Positions 19,328 to 34,300 of a DNA stretch of 64,000 nucleotides are shown piece after piece. Source of the DNA: Verrucomicrobiia bacterium (lineage in GTDB: Bacteria; Verrucomicrobiota; Verrucomicrobiia; Verrucomicrobiales; DEV007); assembly GCA_030427505.1 (NCBI GenBank), contig JAUICH010000027.1:1-64000 (forward strand), in the 5' to 3' direction. The notes beneath the pieces were generated by a model. That model saw only the letters and a program-made list of their open reading frames with translations. It searched no databases and was not told the DNA's origin. Made by a program: the position numbers and the translations under genes. Position 1 is the first letter of the stretch, and every line of letters starts with the position of its first letter.

Positions 19328-22300
19328 GTGAAACCGCTTCTAAGTTTTCTCAGAAATAAGAATTTAACTAAGCTCCTCATTGTCTGTCTGGTGATGCCTG
19401 GGCTCGTTGCGTGGCCCACGGTGTCATGGTCCAATCCTTCCGGAGGCGTGGTCGTCAATGGGCTGGCGGAGATTGGAGAAGGTCTGGATGGAAACCTTTC
19501 CATCCTTCAACACAGCGACAAAGCGATCATCAATTGGGAAAGTTTCTCGATCGGACCGGGCGAACTGACCCAGTTCTTCCAACCTGGCGCCACTTCAGCG
19601 GCTCTAAACCGGGTTAGTACCGGAAATCCCAGCCTCATCCAGGGGGCCTTGCGCGCGAACGGGAACCTCCTTCTGATCAACCCGAACGGCATCGTGGTGG
19701 GACCCACCGGGACGGTGGATGTTAATGGGTTCGTGGCCTCTACCCTGGAACTGTCTGACGCTCAGTTCCTGGCGGGGGGAGATCTGCTGTTCAGCGGGGT
19801 CACTGAGGCGGGTGTGCAGAACTTTGGCCGGATCAATGGCGTGGGCGGAGACGTTTTCCTGATCGGGAAAACCGTCACCAACTCCGGATCCATCCTGGCG
19901 CCGAACGGCCGGGTGGGTCTGGCGGCTGGTCAGGAGGTCCTCATTAGTGCCGCACCGGACGCCAATGGCGAACGCGTTTTCGTCCGGCCCACTGCCGGCA
20001 CGGGCGGTATCGGCATCGGCGTGGACAACAGCGGCCTCATCGAAGGCGCCGCCGTCGAGCTGAAGGCCCACGGGAACATGTATGCTTTGGCTATCAACAA
20101 CAGCGGCTCCATCCGGGCCACGGGCGCGGTCAATTCCGGAGGCGGTGTCTATCTTCGTTCCGAAGGCGGACGCATTGACAATACCGGTGTCATCGAGGCC
20201 ACCATGCCGAATGGCGATGGCGGACGCATCCTGATCGATGCCGGTGTCGGGGGCATCGTGAACGCGGGCGGCACCTTGAAGGCTGACGCCGCTGGCAGCG
20301 GGCACGGCGGCAGCGTGACACTCTTGGGTGACCAGATCAATGTTCAGGCCGGGGCCAGCATCAGCGCCGAGGGCGATCTGGGCGGGGGAACCGTGCAGAT
20401 TGGCGCGAATCCCATCAGCGGCCGTCCCGGGGAAGCCGAGGCCAGCGACATCAACATCGCGGAAGGCTCAAACATCAGCGTGCGGAGCGGCTCGGCGGAA
20501 GGCGGCAAGATCTTCGTCACTGGGAACTCCGCGAGTACGGTTCGCATCGGCGGCGAGCTCAATGCCCGCAGCGACACTCAGAAAGGCGGGACCGTTCAGG
20601 TCTGGGGAGCGCAGGTCACTTTGGCGCCCGGCAGTTACATCGATGCCGGGGGCGGCACCGGCGGCGGAGATATCGAAATCACTGCGGATGGCGAACTGAT
20701 GGTGAATGGCGTGGTCGTGGCCCAGGGGGACACCGGCAAGGGCGGGGAAATCCATCTCGGCGGTAAAGACAAAGTGACCGTGACGCCCGGCGCCGTGGTC
20801 AACGCGGACGGCGGCACTGATGGCGGAACCATTCAGGTGGCCAGCGACGCGAACGGCGCCACCCAGGTGGACGGAGCGCTTTCCGCCGTGGGAGGCAGCG
20901 GACAGGGCGGTACCATTTCCGTGGAAGGCGGCGAAGTTGGCGTGGGAGGCACAGCGGTCATCGATGCCAGCGGCGGAAGCGGGGGCGGCCAGGTCTTTGT
21001 GGGCGGCGGCTTCCGGGGCAGCGATCCCAGCTTGCTGAATGCCAGTAAGACCACTGTCGCGGCGGGTGCCCAGATCAAGGCCGACGCCACCCAGAGCGGC
21101 GCGGGCGGTAGCGTGGTGGTCTGGTCGGATGGCGACACGCTTTTCCAGGGCGACATCAGCGCCCAGGGGATGAACCAGGGCGGCTTCGTGGAAGTGTCCG
21201 GAAAACAGCGGCTCGGGTTTCACGGAACTGTGTCCACCCTGGCCTCTCAGGGGCCTTCGGGGACACTCCTCCTCGACCCGCACAACGGCGTCATCAGCTC
21301 GGGGGCGAGCACCGGCCAACAGGACGACTTCGTGGTAAACAACACCGCCCTGGCGGGAACGCTTCAAGCCGGTAACAACGTCATCATCAGCACTTCGGGA
21401 CCGGGTGTCACTCAAGATGGGGATTTGACCGTTGAAGACGCGGTACTCTGGGACTCGGTGGGCAGCTTGACCTTGCTGGCGAATGACGACCTGCAGTTCA
21501 ATGCTTCAGTCCGGAACGATGGCTCGGGCGCGATCAACATCGTGTCTGGGTGGGACGATTCCACGGGTCTGCCTTTCCCGATCGTCTACACGCCGCCGCA
21601 AACCACGGGGGCCGGTGCTTTTGACATGGCGGCCATCTTTACCGATCCCACCAGCTACGGCGCCAGCAGCGGCACGGTCACGATTGGCGACGGCACGCAG
21701 ACTACCGGCATCGAGGTCGGTTCCCGCCAGGGAGATACCAATGTGGCGGCCTATGGAGTGGCCTTGAATGGTGGGACGGCCGCCGACGCCTACGCCCAGC
21801 TCGGCTACCGCACTCAGGTCACCGGCACGGGCGCCACGGGGAACATCCGCGTGGACACGCTGGAGGGTGGGGTGTCCCTGGCGAGCGGTTCCGCTCAAAA
21901 CACCTATACCCAGATTGGTCATGGGGGCTCCGGTTCAGCCGCCACGGCCCCTCAGTCTGGAAACGTGACGGTGGACGCCACCCGCGGAACCACGGATGGC
22001 GACATCCTGTTGCAGGGCGGGGGCGCGAATGCCTACGCGCAAATCGGTCACGGCGGGTTTGAGAATGACGGCGCATTCGGTTTGGCAGGTGACCAGTTAG
22101 TGGTCAATGCGAATGCCATTACCCTGAACGGCGGCGGTGCCAGCGAAGCCTATGCCCAGATTGGGTTTGGCGGCATGAACGCCTCCGGAGCGCACACCGG
22201 GGATATCTTCATCAACTACGATCCTAACTCCAACACCGCGGCAGGGGGTGGTGGCGCCATTCAGCTTAATGGAGGCGGAGCTTCCGGCACTACCAACGCC

Positions 22301-25300
22301 TATGCTCAGATTGGCCATGGCGGGGTAAATACCGATAGTACGAAGACCGGAAACATCACCCTGGGCCAGGCGGGCGCTATCACGCTTCAGGGCGGTGATG
22401 GCACGGCGGCTTACGCTCAATTTGGTCACGGGGGATATGAGAGCGATGGCGGCATGAGTGGGGATATCAACATCCAGAGCGCCACGTCCGTCACCCTGAC
22501 GGGCGGGGGCACGGATGACGGGGCCTATGCTCACATTGGGCACGGCGGCATCGATGGTTCGGGGAACCTTTCCGGAGACGTGATTCTCGACACCATCGAC
22601 AATGCCGTAACCTTGAACGGTGGCACCGGAAACGAAACCTACGCCATGATCGGCCACGGCGGCGTGCGCGCCACGGGGACGAAGGGCAACCTTGTCGCCA
22701 TTGACGACCCCGGCGTGGAAGAAATTCGCGTGGTGGCGGGATCGGTCGTGTTGAATGGCGGCACGTTTGATACCGCTCTTGGCGACCGGACCGACAGCTT
22801 TGCCATGATCGGTCATGGCGGGGTCAGTTCGAGTGGCCTTTCCGGGGCTCACATCAACGTCACGGCGGAAGACACGGTAGTGGACATCAATGGCGGCAGC
22901 GCGGTGAACGCCTACGGCATGATTGGCCACGGCGGTGTCTTGTCCAGGAGCAATCACTTTGGAAACATATCGGTGACCGCGGAAACGGACGTGACGGTCA
23001 CGGGCGGTCTGGGGCGTCCCACCTTTACCCAGATAGGTCATGGTGGTTATGACTCGGATGCCTCCTCTGGTGGCGGGCACACGGGTGACATCACCGTGAC
23101 GGCCACCACGGGGGATTTGATCCAGCAAGGCGGCCAACAATCCGCGGGTTCGGTGGGCGAGTATGCCTGGTCTCAGATCGGGCACGGCGGACACATATCC
23201 ACTGGGAATCACTCAGGCGATGTCACCGTGAGCGTGGGTGACAGTCTCCTCATGGAAAGAGGCTTGCGGGACGTGACCTACAAGCAGATTGGTCACGGGG
23301 GGCTTAATTTTTCGGGTAACCTGAGCGGGAATATCATCGTCGCGGTCGAGAACGACATCGACATGTTCGGCCACACAAATGACTTCAGCTACGCCATGAT
23401 CGGTCACGGCGGGCGAAACATCACTGGCACCAAGTCTTCTGACATTTTTGCGGTCACCTCTAACAACGGTTCTCTCGATATGCGGGCCGGCAATGTGGGA
23501 AGCGTGAACGAAGACGGCCGGCGCGTGTTTTCGCAGATCGGTCACGGCGGGGTAGAGTCCAACGGCGCCATCACGGGAGATATGTCCGTTCAGATCGACG
23601 GGTCCATCACCATGCAGGGAGGTGGCCGGGACTTCAACTATGTCCAGATTGGTCACGGCGGGTACGATTCGGACAGCACCCGTGCGGGTACCCTCTCGAT
23701 CAACACAGTTGCCGGAACTGGAAATGGTGCCATCACGCTGACGGGCGGTGACAACACCGGTACCTATGCCATGATCGGCCACGGCGGCGCCAGCGCGGAT
23801 GGTGCCAAAGACGGCGACCTCGTCATCGGCAACGCCACGGGCATCACCCTGAATGGGGTCGGAACCAGTGCCGCCGGTACCGTCAATCCCTCTGATTCCA
23901 CCGACACCCTCGGCGTCTTCGCCCAGATCGGTCATGGTGGGGCGGATGGTTCGGGAAACATCACGGGCGACGTCATCCTGGAAGACATTGCGGGCACCGT
24001 GACTCTCAACGGTAGCTCCGTGGCCGCTGGCGGAAGCGCCGTGGAAGAAACCTATGCCATGATCGGCCACGGTGGCACCCGCTACGACGGCACGAAGGGC
24101 GACCTCGACAATGACGAGGTGACGGTCAATGCCGTCAGCGTCACTGGCACCGCGGGAACGGCCACGGGTGTGTATGTGCAGATTGGGAATGGGGGCTACC
24201 TCTCCAGCGGCTCGGGCCTGGCCAACATCAACGTCATCACCACAGGCAACAGCGTCACCATGAGTGGTGGCAGCATGCTGGGGGCTTACGCGCAGATCGG
24301 CCATGGCGGCTACAACGAAAGCCGCGACCTGAGCGGGACGGGCGGCACGGACATCGGCGCCCGGACGGGCTATGCCTACGCGACCCATGGAGGCCATATC
24401 ACCATCAATGGCGGCACTGGTTCGGTGACCTTCTCGGGTGGAGGGGGCGTGGGCGCCTACGCCCAGGCCGGACACGGAGGCTATCGGAACTCCGCCGTAA
24501 TCGGTGAAGGCCATTACGGCGACATCGACATCGATGCTGGGACCTTCGTGGCCGTCGAAGGCGGGGCGGGTGAAAATTCGTATGCCCAGGTGGGGCACGG
24601 CGGATTCCAGGCCGTGGGCAATCATGGCTTTGGCGACGTGGAAGGCGGCGCGGACGATGATGGCGACATCTCCATCGACGCCGGATCCTACGTCTTTATC
24701 GGTGACAATGGAGCCGACAACGACGCGGACGGCCTCCGCGCCTATTCTCAGGTCGGCCATGGTGGTTTCGACGCGGACTACGATACCTTTACCGGCGCCG
24801 CCGGCCTTCAGGACACTCAGGCAGTGTATGACGACAACCGGCCGGTGAACCTTCAGGGTTCCATCACCGTGAATGCCGGCGGCAACATCGACGTACGGTC
24901 CAGTCAGGATACCAACGAAGCCGCGCAGGCCTACGGGCAGATCGGTCACGGCGGGTTCGATACCACGGGGAACTTTGGCGTGGCGGGAAATGTCATCACC
25001 GTCAACAACTCCAGCGGTTCCGGGTCCATCGAGATTTTCGCGACCCGTGCTTCGGGCGGAAGCGTGGACCGGGGCACGAGCGGCAACTACGCCATGATCG
25101 GGAACGGGGGCGCGGTCAATACGGAGGACGGAAGCGCCGTTCAGGACGCCACCGGTACGACCAACCTGGACTTTTCAGATCCAAACCTCAACGCCACTCC
25201 CGCCGAAGGCGATCACACTGCCAATATTGTGGTTAGTGCGGGCACGGGCGGATTGACGGCCTTTGCCGGGACTGGCAACACCAGTGAAGCTCACATCGGA

Positions 25301-28300
25301 CATGGCGGTTACAACAATGGGGACGGCAACGCGGACGGAACGGGCCACACCGGCGACGTCACCGTCACTTCCGTGAATGGTAACATTACCATTCAAGGCG
25401 GGAACGGCGGTGGCTATGAGAGCCCCGCCCAGATAGGTCATGGAGGCATCAATTCGGACGGCGATCATTCCGGCAACATCACCGTGACGGCGGGCGGAAC
25501 CGGCCAGGTGCGCCTGAATGGCAGCGGATCCAGTAACTCCAGCGTGCATATCGGTCACGGCGGACGGAATTCGGACGGTAACTTTGGCGCCACGGACGAA
25601 GACATTTTGATCACCGCGGGCGGCAACGTTCTGGTGAACGCGGGCGGCAGCGGTTCCTTTGCCCAGATCGGGCATGGCGGACCCAATGCGAATGGCAGCC
25701 ACTCGATCCGGAATATCAGGGTCGAGTCCACCGGCGGCCGGATCGACCTGACGGCGGGCGGGTCCGGGGGCTACACCCAGATTGGTCTGGGTGGGTCGAG
25801 CGTCAGCGGCGACATGACTTCCACCTTGATCTCGGTGATTTCCAACGGAGGAATTGCCCTGGTATCCGGAAACAGCTCCACCTCCAACACCTATTCCCAG
25901 ATTGGCAACGGTGGGCAGACGCAGCAGGGCACCAAGTCGGGTGACGTCGCGGTCACGGCTGGTGGAGACGTCACCCTCACCGCCGGGGACGGCACGGCGA
26001 ACTATTCTCACATCGGGAACGGCGGGCACTCCGCTTACGGGAATGCCACGGGCAATGTGTCCGTCACCACCACGGGTGGCGGCAGCGTCTCCATGACCGC
26101 CAGTTCCCTGGCCAACCAGTCCTATGCCCAGATCGGGAACGGGGGGCGGTACGAGCCGGGTTCCGGTGGCTTTATCTACACCAACCAGACCGGCAACATT
26201 ACCGTGAACGCGGACGGAAACATCACCATCCAGGGCGGTGGAGGCACTTCCTATGCATTGCTTGGAAACGGGGGGCGTGGCGTTCAGTCCTTCGATCCCG
26301 GTGGAACGGACCCGTTTACCGGGGGGCACTCCGGAACCATCGACATCGACGCGGGGGGGGATATCTCTCTTACGGGTGGTTCGGTGACCGATCCCATTAA
26401 TGGTAACGGTTTTGCGCTGATCGGTCACGGGGGGGACAACTCGGACGGGAACCATAGCGGCCAGATAGATGTGGATTTCGACGGCACGCTCATGTTGACG
26501 GGCGGTGGGAATCCGGCTGATGTCCGGGATTCCGAGTTTGCCCAAATAGGCCACGGCGGTTCGTCCCACACCGGTACGCTGGATGGCGACATTCTCGTCA
26601 ACCAGGATGGCGGCACCGGCACCGGTATTACCCTGACGGCTGGCGTGAGCAACAACACCAACGCCTCCATCGGGCACGGCGGGAACAATCACAGTGGCGA
26701 CATCGGCGCAAACACCAGCGCCAACATTACGGTTAACACGGGTGGCAACGTGGACCTGAATGGCTCATCCGAAGCCACGGCTTCCAATGCCTACGCCCAG
26801 ATCGGTCATGGCGGCGCGAACGCCAATGGCGCTGTTGGAAACGCCGCGGTTTCCGTGACGGCGGCAGGCGCGGTCTTGATGGATGCCGGGCTTGGCTCCA
26901 ATGATTACGTCCAGATCGGCCACGGCGGCTACGGTTCCAATCTGGTGATGGATGCCGCGTCCAACGTCAATGTCACGGTTCAAGCTGATGGAGCAGTCGT
27001 CATCAATGGCACGACCGGTACGACTGGAGTCAGCGCTTACGCTCAGATCGGCCACGGAGGGATCAATGCCCAACTGGACATGAGCACGGTTACCAGTGCA
27101 AACATCACCGTTGGATCCGGAGGAGACGTGGACCTGAACGGGTCGACGGAATCCACTGCCACCAATGCCTATGCCCAGATCGGTCATGGCGGCACGAACA
27201 TCAGTGGCGGCATTCAGAACGCCATGGTTTCCGTGACCGCGGCGGACGCGGTATTACTGGATGGAGGTCTGGGCTCTAACAACTATGCCCAGATCGGTCA
27301 CGGAGGGGTCAATTCAGGTCTGGATATTAGCAACTCTTCCATCATGGTCACCGCTCAGGGGGGACGGGTGGATGTCCTCGCGGGAGCGGCCTCCCAGGCC
27401 TATGCTCAGATCGGTCACGGGGGCGCGGTGTCCAATACCAACCCCGTCGGGACGAGCGTGTCTAACTCTGACGTAACCGTCCTGGCGCAGGCTGGCACGG
27501 TGTTCGTGAAGGGCGCAGTGGGGAATGACGCCTTTGCTCAGATCGGTCACGGTGGCAGTCAGAACAGTGGAGGCCTGTCAGGAGACATCCTCGTCAACGC
27601 CACCGGAGATGTCTCCGTGATTGCGGGCGATCAGTCCCGCGCCTATGCCCAGATCGGTCTGGGGGGGCACGACTCTTATGGCGCCAAGACCGGCACGGTA
27701 TCGGTCACCAGCCAGACAGGCAGCATCACCGTTCAGGCCAGTAAGACCGCCAACCAGTCCCAGGCTCAGATCGGGCATGGCGGTAGAAAGGACAATACCG
27801 ATGATGATTATGCCACCGGGCCATTCGACTACACTGGCGGTATCACCATCGACGCCGCACAGGACTTTACCGTGGATGGCGGCGGCGGCACCTCCTACGC
27901 CATGGTCGGACATGGCGGTTATGATTCAGATGCCGTCACCGGACACAACGGCGACTTCAACATAGACGTGGGGAACGACTTCAAGATTCTCGGCGGCGCG
28001 GCTGACGATCTCGGCAACAGTAACGGCTTTGCCCAGGTGGGGCACGGGGGCACGGAGTCCCAGGGGGCTCACAATGGCACCATGAATGTCGACTTTGGGG
28101 GAAACCTCATCATCACTGGCGGTGGAGATTCGGTGGGGGACATCAAGACGCAGGAGCAAGCCCAACTGGGCCATGGGGGGCTGAATTCCCATGGCGCGCA
28201 GTTTGGTGACATTCTCATCAACCAGGATGGCGGCACCGGCACCGGCATTGCTCTGAGCGGGGGTATTGAAAACCGCAGCTTCGCCCAGATCGGACACGGT

Positions 28301-31300
28301 GGGCGAAACGCGGACGGAGCGCAGACGGGCAACATCACCATCTTTGTGAATGGAGACGTCAGCCTGACGGGCGGTTCGGACCTGGAAACCTATGCGCAGA
28401 TCGGTCACGCGGGCTACAGTTCCAGCGGAACCAAGACGGGCCAGATTACCATCGTGACCACCAGCGGTGGACTGGACCTGGTGGGCGGTTCGGACGCGAC
28501 GGCTTACGCGATGATCGGTCATGGCGACGGCACCGGCACCGTGGGCGGAAACCGCACCGGCGATATCTTCCTCCAGATCGATGGTGAGACCAGCCTGGAG
28601 TCTAACACCGGCGGATACACCCTGGGGCACCGCACCTCATCCGGCGCCATCAATTCCGAGTTTGTTCTGTTGTCAAATTCATTGGACTTCGATGCTTCAT
28701 CGGCCGCCACGGATTTCACCATTTCGGGAACGGATGGCGATGCGTTCCAGAGCCAGATGGCCGCCAATCTCGCGGCGGGAAATGTGACGGTTGGAAATCT
28801 GAGCACCGGGGACATGAATGTAGTTTCCGATCTGCTCTACAACGGCGCCAACACGCTGAGCTACCTGAGCCGGGGAGATCTTAACTTTGTGGATAGTCAG
28901 GTGCTCAATAGCGGCTCCGGAGATTTGAACCTGATCGCCGGTTGGGACGGCGCCACCGGCCTCGCCACGCTGGACACCTCCGCGCCTTTTGACAACCCGC
29001 CCATCACCGGCCCGCTCTTCCAGGCCAGCGCGATTCAGGACGACGTCACCGCCGCCGGCTTCGGCAACGCGGACGATGATGGCTTTGGCGTGGTGACCGT
29101 TGGCGGCGACACCGCGACGGAACTCTCCGCCGCGGGCAGCAAGAGCGGAACGACCTATGTCGCGGGCAACGCGGTGAACCTGCGGGGCAGCGACGGCACG
29201 GTGGGCGCGGGAGCCCAGATTGGTTACCAGACCACCACGGTGGATGATGACGCCACCGGCGGCATTCTGGTGGAGTCCAAGGAAGGCGGCGTCAATCTCA
29301 CTTCGGGAACGGCAGGCAGCACCTACACCCAGATCGGTCACGGTGGCCTGGCCGCGGGTGACGCGGGCAACCACACCGGCGACGTCACGGTGAACGCCCG
29401 GCGCGGCGCCGCGGATGGTGACGTTACGCTGACCGGTGGCGGTACCAATGCGGCGTCTTACGCCCAGATCGGCCATGGCGGGTACAACCACGAAGGTAAC
29501 CACGGCGCGGCCAGCGATGTCATCACGGTTATCGCGGGGAATGTGACGGGCCAGGGCGGAGGTTCCGGTGGCGCGGAGAGCTACGTTCAGATCGGAAACG
29601 GCGGCTATCTGGCGCGTGGTTCTCACCAGGGGATTGTTCAAGTCTATGCCGAGGACAGCATCAGCTTCTCTGGCGGAACGACCCACGCCTACGCTCAGAT
29701 CGGGAATGGCGGCTACGATTCGGATGACGCCGGCGGAGACACCACGGCGGCCCGGCACAGTGGCAATGTCAGCCTGGTGGCGCGCACGGGGGATATCTAT
29801 TTTGAGGGCGGCAGCGGGTCCAGTTCCTACGCGCAGGCGGGGAATGGCGGGAGCAACGTCTCCGGAGTCCTGACGGGCAACGTGACGGCCCGCGCGGGCG
29901 GCGACGTAACCTTCCTGGGGGGGACGGGCGGAGATGCCTACGCCCAGGCGGGGAACGGCGGTTTTGCGGCGGTGGCGGACACGGCGACGAATCTGGGTCA
30001 CTCCGGCAACGTCACGATCAGTTCCGGCCTCGCGGGCCCCTTTAGCGACGTGGGCGACTTTGACGGAGACAGCACGCCGGACTCCATCACGTTTGTGAAC
30101 AACAGCGTGGATGGCATTCTCATCAAGGGCGGACCGGGTTCCGGCACGGGCGGCTACGCCATGGCGGGGAATGGGGGGCGCAATGCCAATGGCGATCACA
30201 CGGGTGATATTTCGATCACCGCTTCACAGAATGTCGCCGTTGAAGGCGGCGCCGGAAACACGGCCTTTGCTCAGGTGGGGAATGGCGGGGACGCTTCCTC
30301 GGGAGACCAGAACGGCAGCATCTCCATTCAGTCCACGGGTGGCGCCGTGAGCGTCCTGGGTGGCACGGGTGGAAACGCCTCCGCCCAGGTAGGGCACGGC
30401 GGCCGGCTGACCACCGGAAACAAGGGTGACGCGGACGATACCCTCACCGTGCAGGCGGCAGGGGACATCACGCTGCAGGGCGCGAATGGCGATAACGGCT
30501 ACGCGCAGATCGGGAACGGTGGCATCGCCTCCACCACCGGAACCCGGATGGGAGACATCGCCGTGATTTCCGACGATGGGGACATTCTTCTGTCGGGAGG
30601 GATATCCACGACGCTGGATGACTCTTACGCCATGATCGGCCATGGTGGAACTCAGTCCACCGCCAACAACACCGCCACCAGTGGAGACATCACGGTCACC
30701 GCGCTGGGAACCACGGGCGGAAACATCACCCTGACCGCCGGCAGCGGCGGCACCGGGAATGGTAACTTCGCCAAGATCGGTCATGGCGGAAATCAGATTC
30801 GCAGCAATCAGGGCACGGCGGGCGACTTCATTGCCGTGAATGCGTCTAAGAACCTTACGCTGACGGGCGGCAGTAACGATCCCTCCGCTCCCGGCGCCTT
30901 CGCCCAGATTGGGAACGGTGGCTACGATTCCGACGGCAACCACGCTGGAGACATCTTGATTAACCAAGACGCGGCGGCCAGTGGCGCGAATGTCACTCTC
31001 CAGGGCGGCTCGGGCGTGGGCGCCTTCGCCCAGATCGGTCACGGCGGCTACCTCTCGACCGGCGACGCGGATGGAAACCTGACCCTGTATCTGGACGGAA
31101 ACGTCAGCCTGACCGGCGGATCGAACACGGGAGCCTATGCGCAAATCGGCCACGGTGGTGACGGTTCCTCCGGTGATAAGAACGGCCAGATTTCCATCGT
31201 GACCAACGGGGGTGACCTGGACGTGATCGGCGGAGCCGCCGCCGCTGGCTATGCCATGATTGGCCATGGCGAGCCCGATGGCACCGAAACCGGGGAACGC

Positions 31301-34300
31301 ACCGGCGACATCTTCATCCGGATCGATGGCGAAACCAGCCTGGAGTCCAACTCCGGGGGCTACATTTTGGGCCACCGCACGGCGGACACCGCGGACAACA
31401 GTTTTGAGTTTGTCTTCCTGTCCGATCTGCTGGACTTCGATTCCACTTCAGCCGCCACGGACTTCACGATTTCCGGAGCGGATGGAGACGGCTTCCAAGC
31501 CATGTTGGGGACCAACGCGGACTTCGGCAACGTCACCGTCGGAAGCCTGGGCACGGGGAACATGAACATCCAGTCGGGCCTGCTTTACAATGGCAGCAAC
31601 GTGCTGAGCTACCTGAGCGAGGGGGACCTGAACCTCTTGAACGCGGAAATCATGAACGCGGGTTCCGGCGGCTTGAACCTCATTGCCGGTTGGGACGGCG
31701 CCACGGGCCTGGCCACACTGGACACGACGTTCCCTTATGACAATCCGCCCATCACCGGACCGCTTTTCCAGGCCAGCGCCATCCAGGGAGATGCCACGGG
31801 CAACAGCTTCGGCAACGCGGATGACGATGGCTTTGGCGAAGTGACCGTGGGCGGCACGGCGGCTACTGGCCGCTCCACCGCCGCCACCGCCGGTGGCGAA
31901 ACTTACGTCGCCGGTTTTGCCGTGAACGTGAACGCCAGCGACTCGTTCGCCAACTCCAGCGCGCAGATTGGCTATCGCTCCACGACGGTGTCCGCCACGG
32001 GTGACATCGTGGTGCAGGCGAAAGAAGGGGGCGTCACGCTGGATAGTGGTTCCGCTTCAAGCGGCTACACCCAGATCGGTCACGGCACCCGGGGCGGCGG
32101 AACGGGCGTGGCACAGTCCGGAAACATTTCGGTGGATGCCACGCGGGGCGCCACTGACGGCGCGGTCCAGTTGCTCGGCGGCGGGTCGGGCGGCAGTGCC
32201 CAGATCGGGCATGGCGGAAACAATTACAATGGCAACATGGGCCTGGCGACTCAGACCATTACAGTCAGAGGTGGCGCCCTTACGCTTCAAAGCGGGACCG
32301 CCGGTCAATCCTACACCCAGATCGGGAACGGCGGTTACGACTCGGACGGAGATCACACTGGCGATATTGACGTCGTGGTGAGTGGAGACATCTCCCTGGC
32401 CACTAGCACGGGCGGCTCCGCCATGGCCCAGGTGGGACACGGCGGGCACAGCACCAGTGGCGACATGAGTGGCAGCATTCTCCTCCAGACCACGGGCGGC
32501 ACCTTTTCCATGCAGGGATCCACGGGCGACAGTTCCTTCCTCATGGTGGGCCACGGCGGGCAGTCCAGCAGCGGCTCCAAGGGCGCCGATGGCGACACCA
32601 TCACGGTCCAGGCGGACGGCGATATCCTGCTGGCGGCCGGCACGGTGAACAATTCCAACGTGCAGATCGGCAACGGCGGTCTGGCGGCGACGGCGGGGAG
32701 TGGAAAAATCCAGTTTGCGGACATCAGCGTCATTTCCGACAATGGCAACGTCACCCTCACGGGCGGCACCACGGCAGCGGACGATGCCTGGGTGTTAATC
32801 GGGAACGGCGGCGCCCAGCATTCCTCGACCGCCACGGGTGACATCCTGGTCGAAGCCCTCAACGGTACCGTCACGCTGAACGCCGGGACGGGCGCCAGCG
32901 CGGGCGGCGTGGACAATCCCAGCTTCGTCCAGATCGGTCATGGCGGTCATGAGAATGATGGGACCCTGGGCGCCGCGGACAGCCGTCTGGTGGTCAACGC
33001 CGACAGCATTGAGCTGAATGGGGGCGACGCCTCTGAAGCCTACGCGCAGATCGGGAACGGCGGCTTCGACGCGGACGGTACGCACCGGGGCGACATCTTC
33101 ATCAACTACGATCCGGATTCCAACACCGCCGTGGGCGGCGGGGGCGGCATTCAGATCAACGGCGGAGGCACCTCTGGCACCGTTGACGCCTATGCTCAGA
33201 TCGGCCACGGCGGCGCGAACGGAGGCGGGACTCAGAGCGGAAACCTGACCCTGGGTCAGGCGGGTGCCATCTCGCTCCAGGGCGGTGCCGGCGAAGCGGC
33301 CTACGCCCAGTTTGGCCACGGCGGTCACGGTGGCGGCGGCGGAAACATGAGCGGCGACATTGACATCCAGAGCACCACGTCCGTCACCCTGACGGGCGGG
33401 GACACGGATGACGGCGCCTACGCCCACATCGGCCACGGCGGCATCGATCGTTCGGGGAACCTCTCGGGCGACATCATTCTCGACACCATCGCCAATGCCG
33501 TGACTCTGAATGGCGGCACCGGCAATGAAACCTACGCCATGATCGGCCATGGCGGCGTGCGGGCCACTGGCACGAAGGGCACCTTTACCGGGGTTGCCGA
33601 TCCAGACCTGGATGAAGTGCGCGTCGTCGCCGGCAGCGTGGTGCTGAATGGAGGCACTTTCGACACGACTCTTGGCGACCGCGATTCCAGCTTTGCCCAG
33701 ATCGGGCACGGTGGGGTGGATTCCAGCGGAAACTCCGGCGCCCACATCAACGTCACGGCGGAAGACACCGTGGTGGATCTCAATGCCGGCAGCGCGGTGG
33801 ATGGCTACAGCATGATCGGTCACGGGGGCGACGGCGCCACGGGCGATCACCTGGGGAACGTCAGCGTCACCGCCGCCACCGACGTGACCGTGACCGGCGG
33901 CCTGGGCCGTCCGACCTTTGCGCAGATCGGCCATGGCGGCAATAATTCAGGCGCCACCACGGGGCATACCGGAAACGTCAACGTCACCGCCACGGCGGGA
34001 GACTTGATCCTGGAAGGCGGGCAGCAGTCCACGGGAGGCGGCGTGGGTGAGGAGTCCTTTGCCCACATCGGTCACGGGGGAGACGGCTCCGGAGGCGACC
34101 ACTCCGGCGACGTAACGGCCATCGTGGGGGACCAGCTCATCATGCGCCTGGGGCTGCGCGACCTGAATCACAAGCAGATCGGCCACGGCGGGACCAACGC
34201 CTCGGGTAACCTGAGCGGAAACATCACCGTCACCGTGGAGAACGATATCGACATGTTCGGTCATTCGAACGATTTCAGCTACGCCATGATCGGCCACGGC

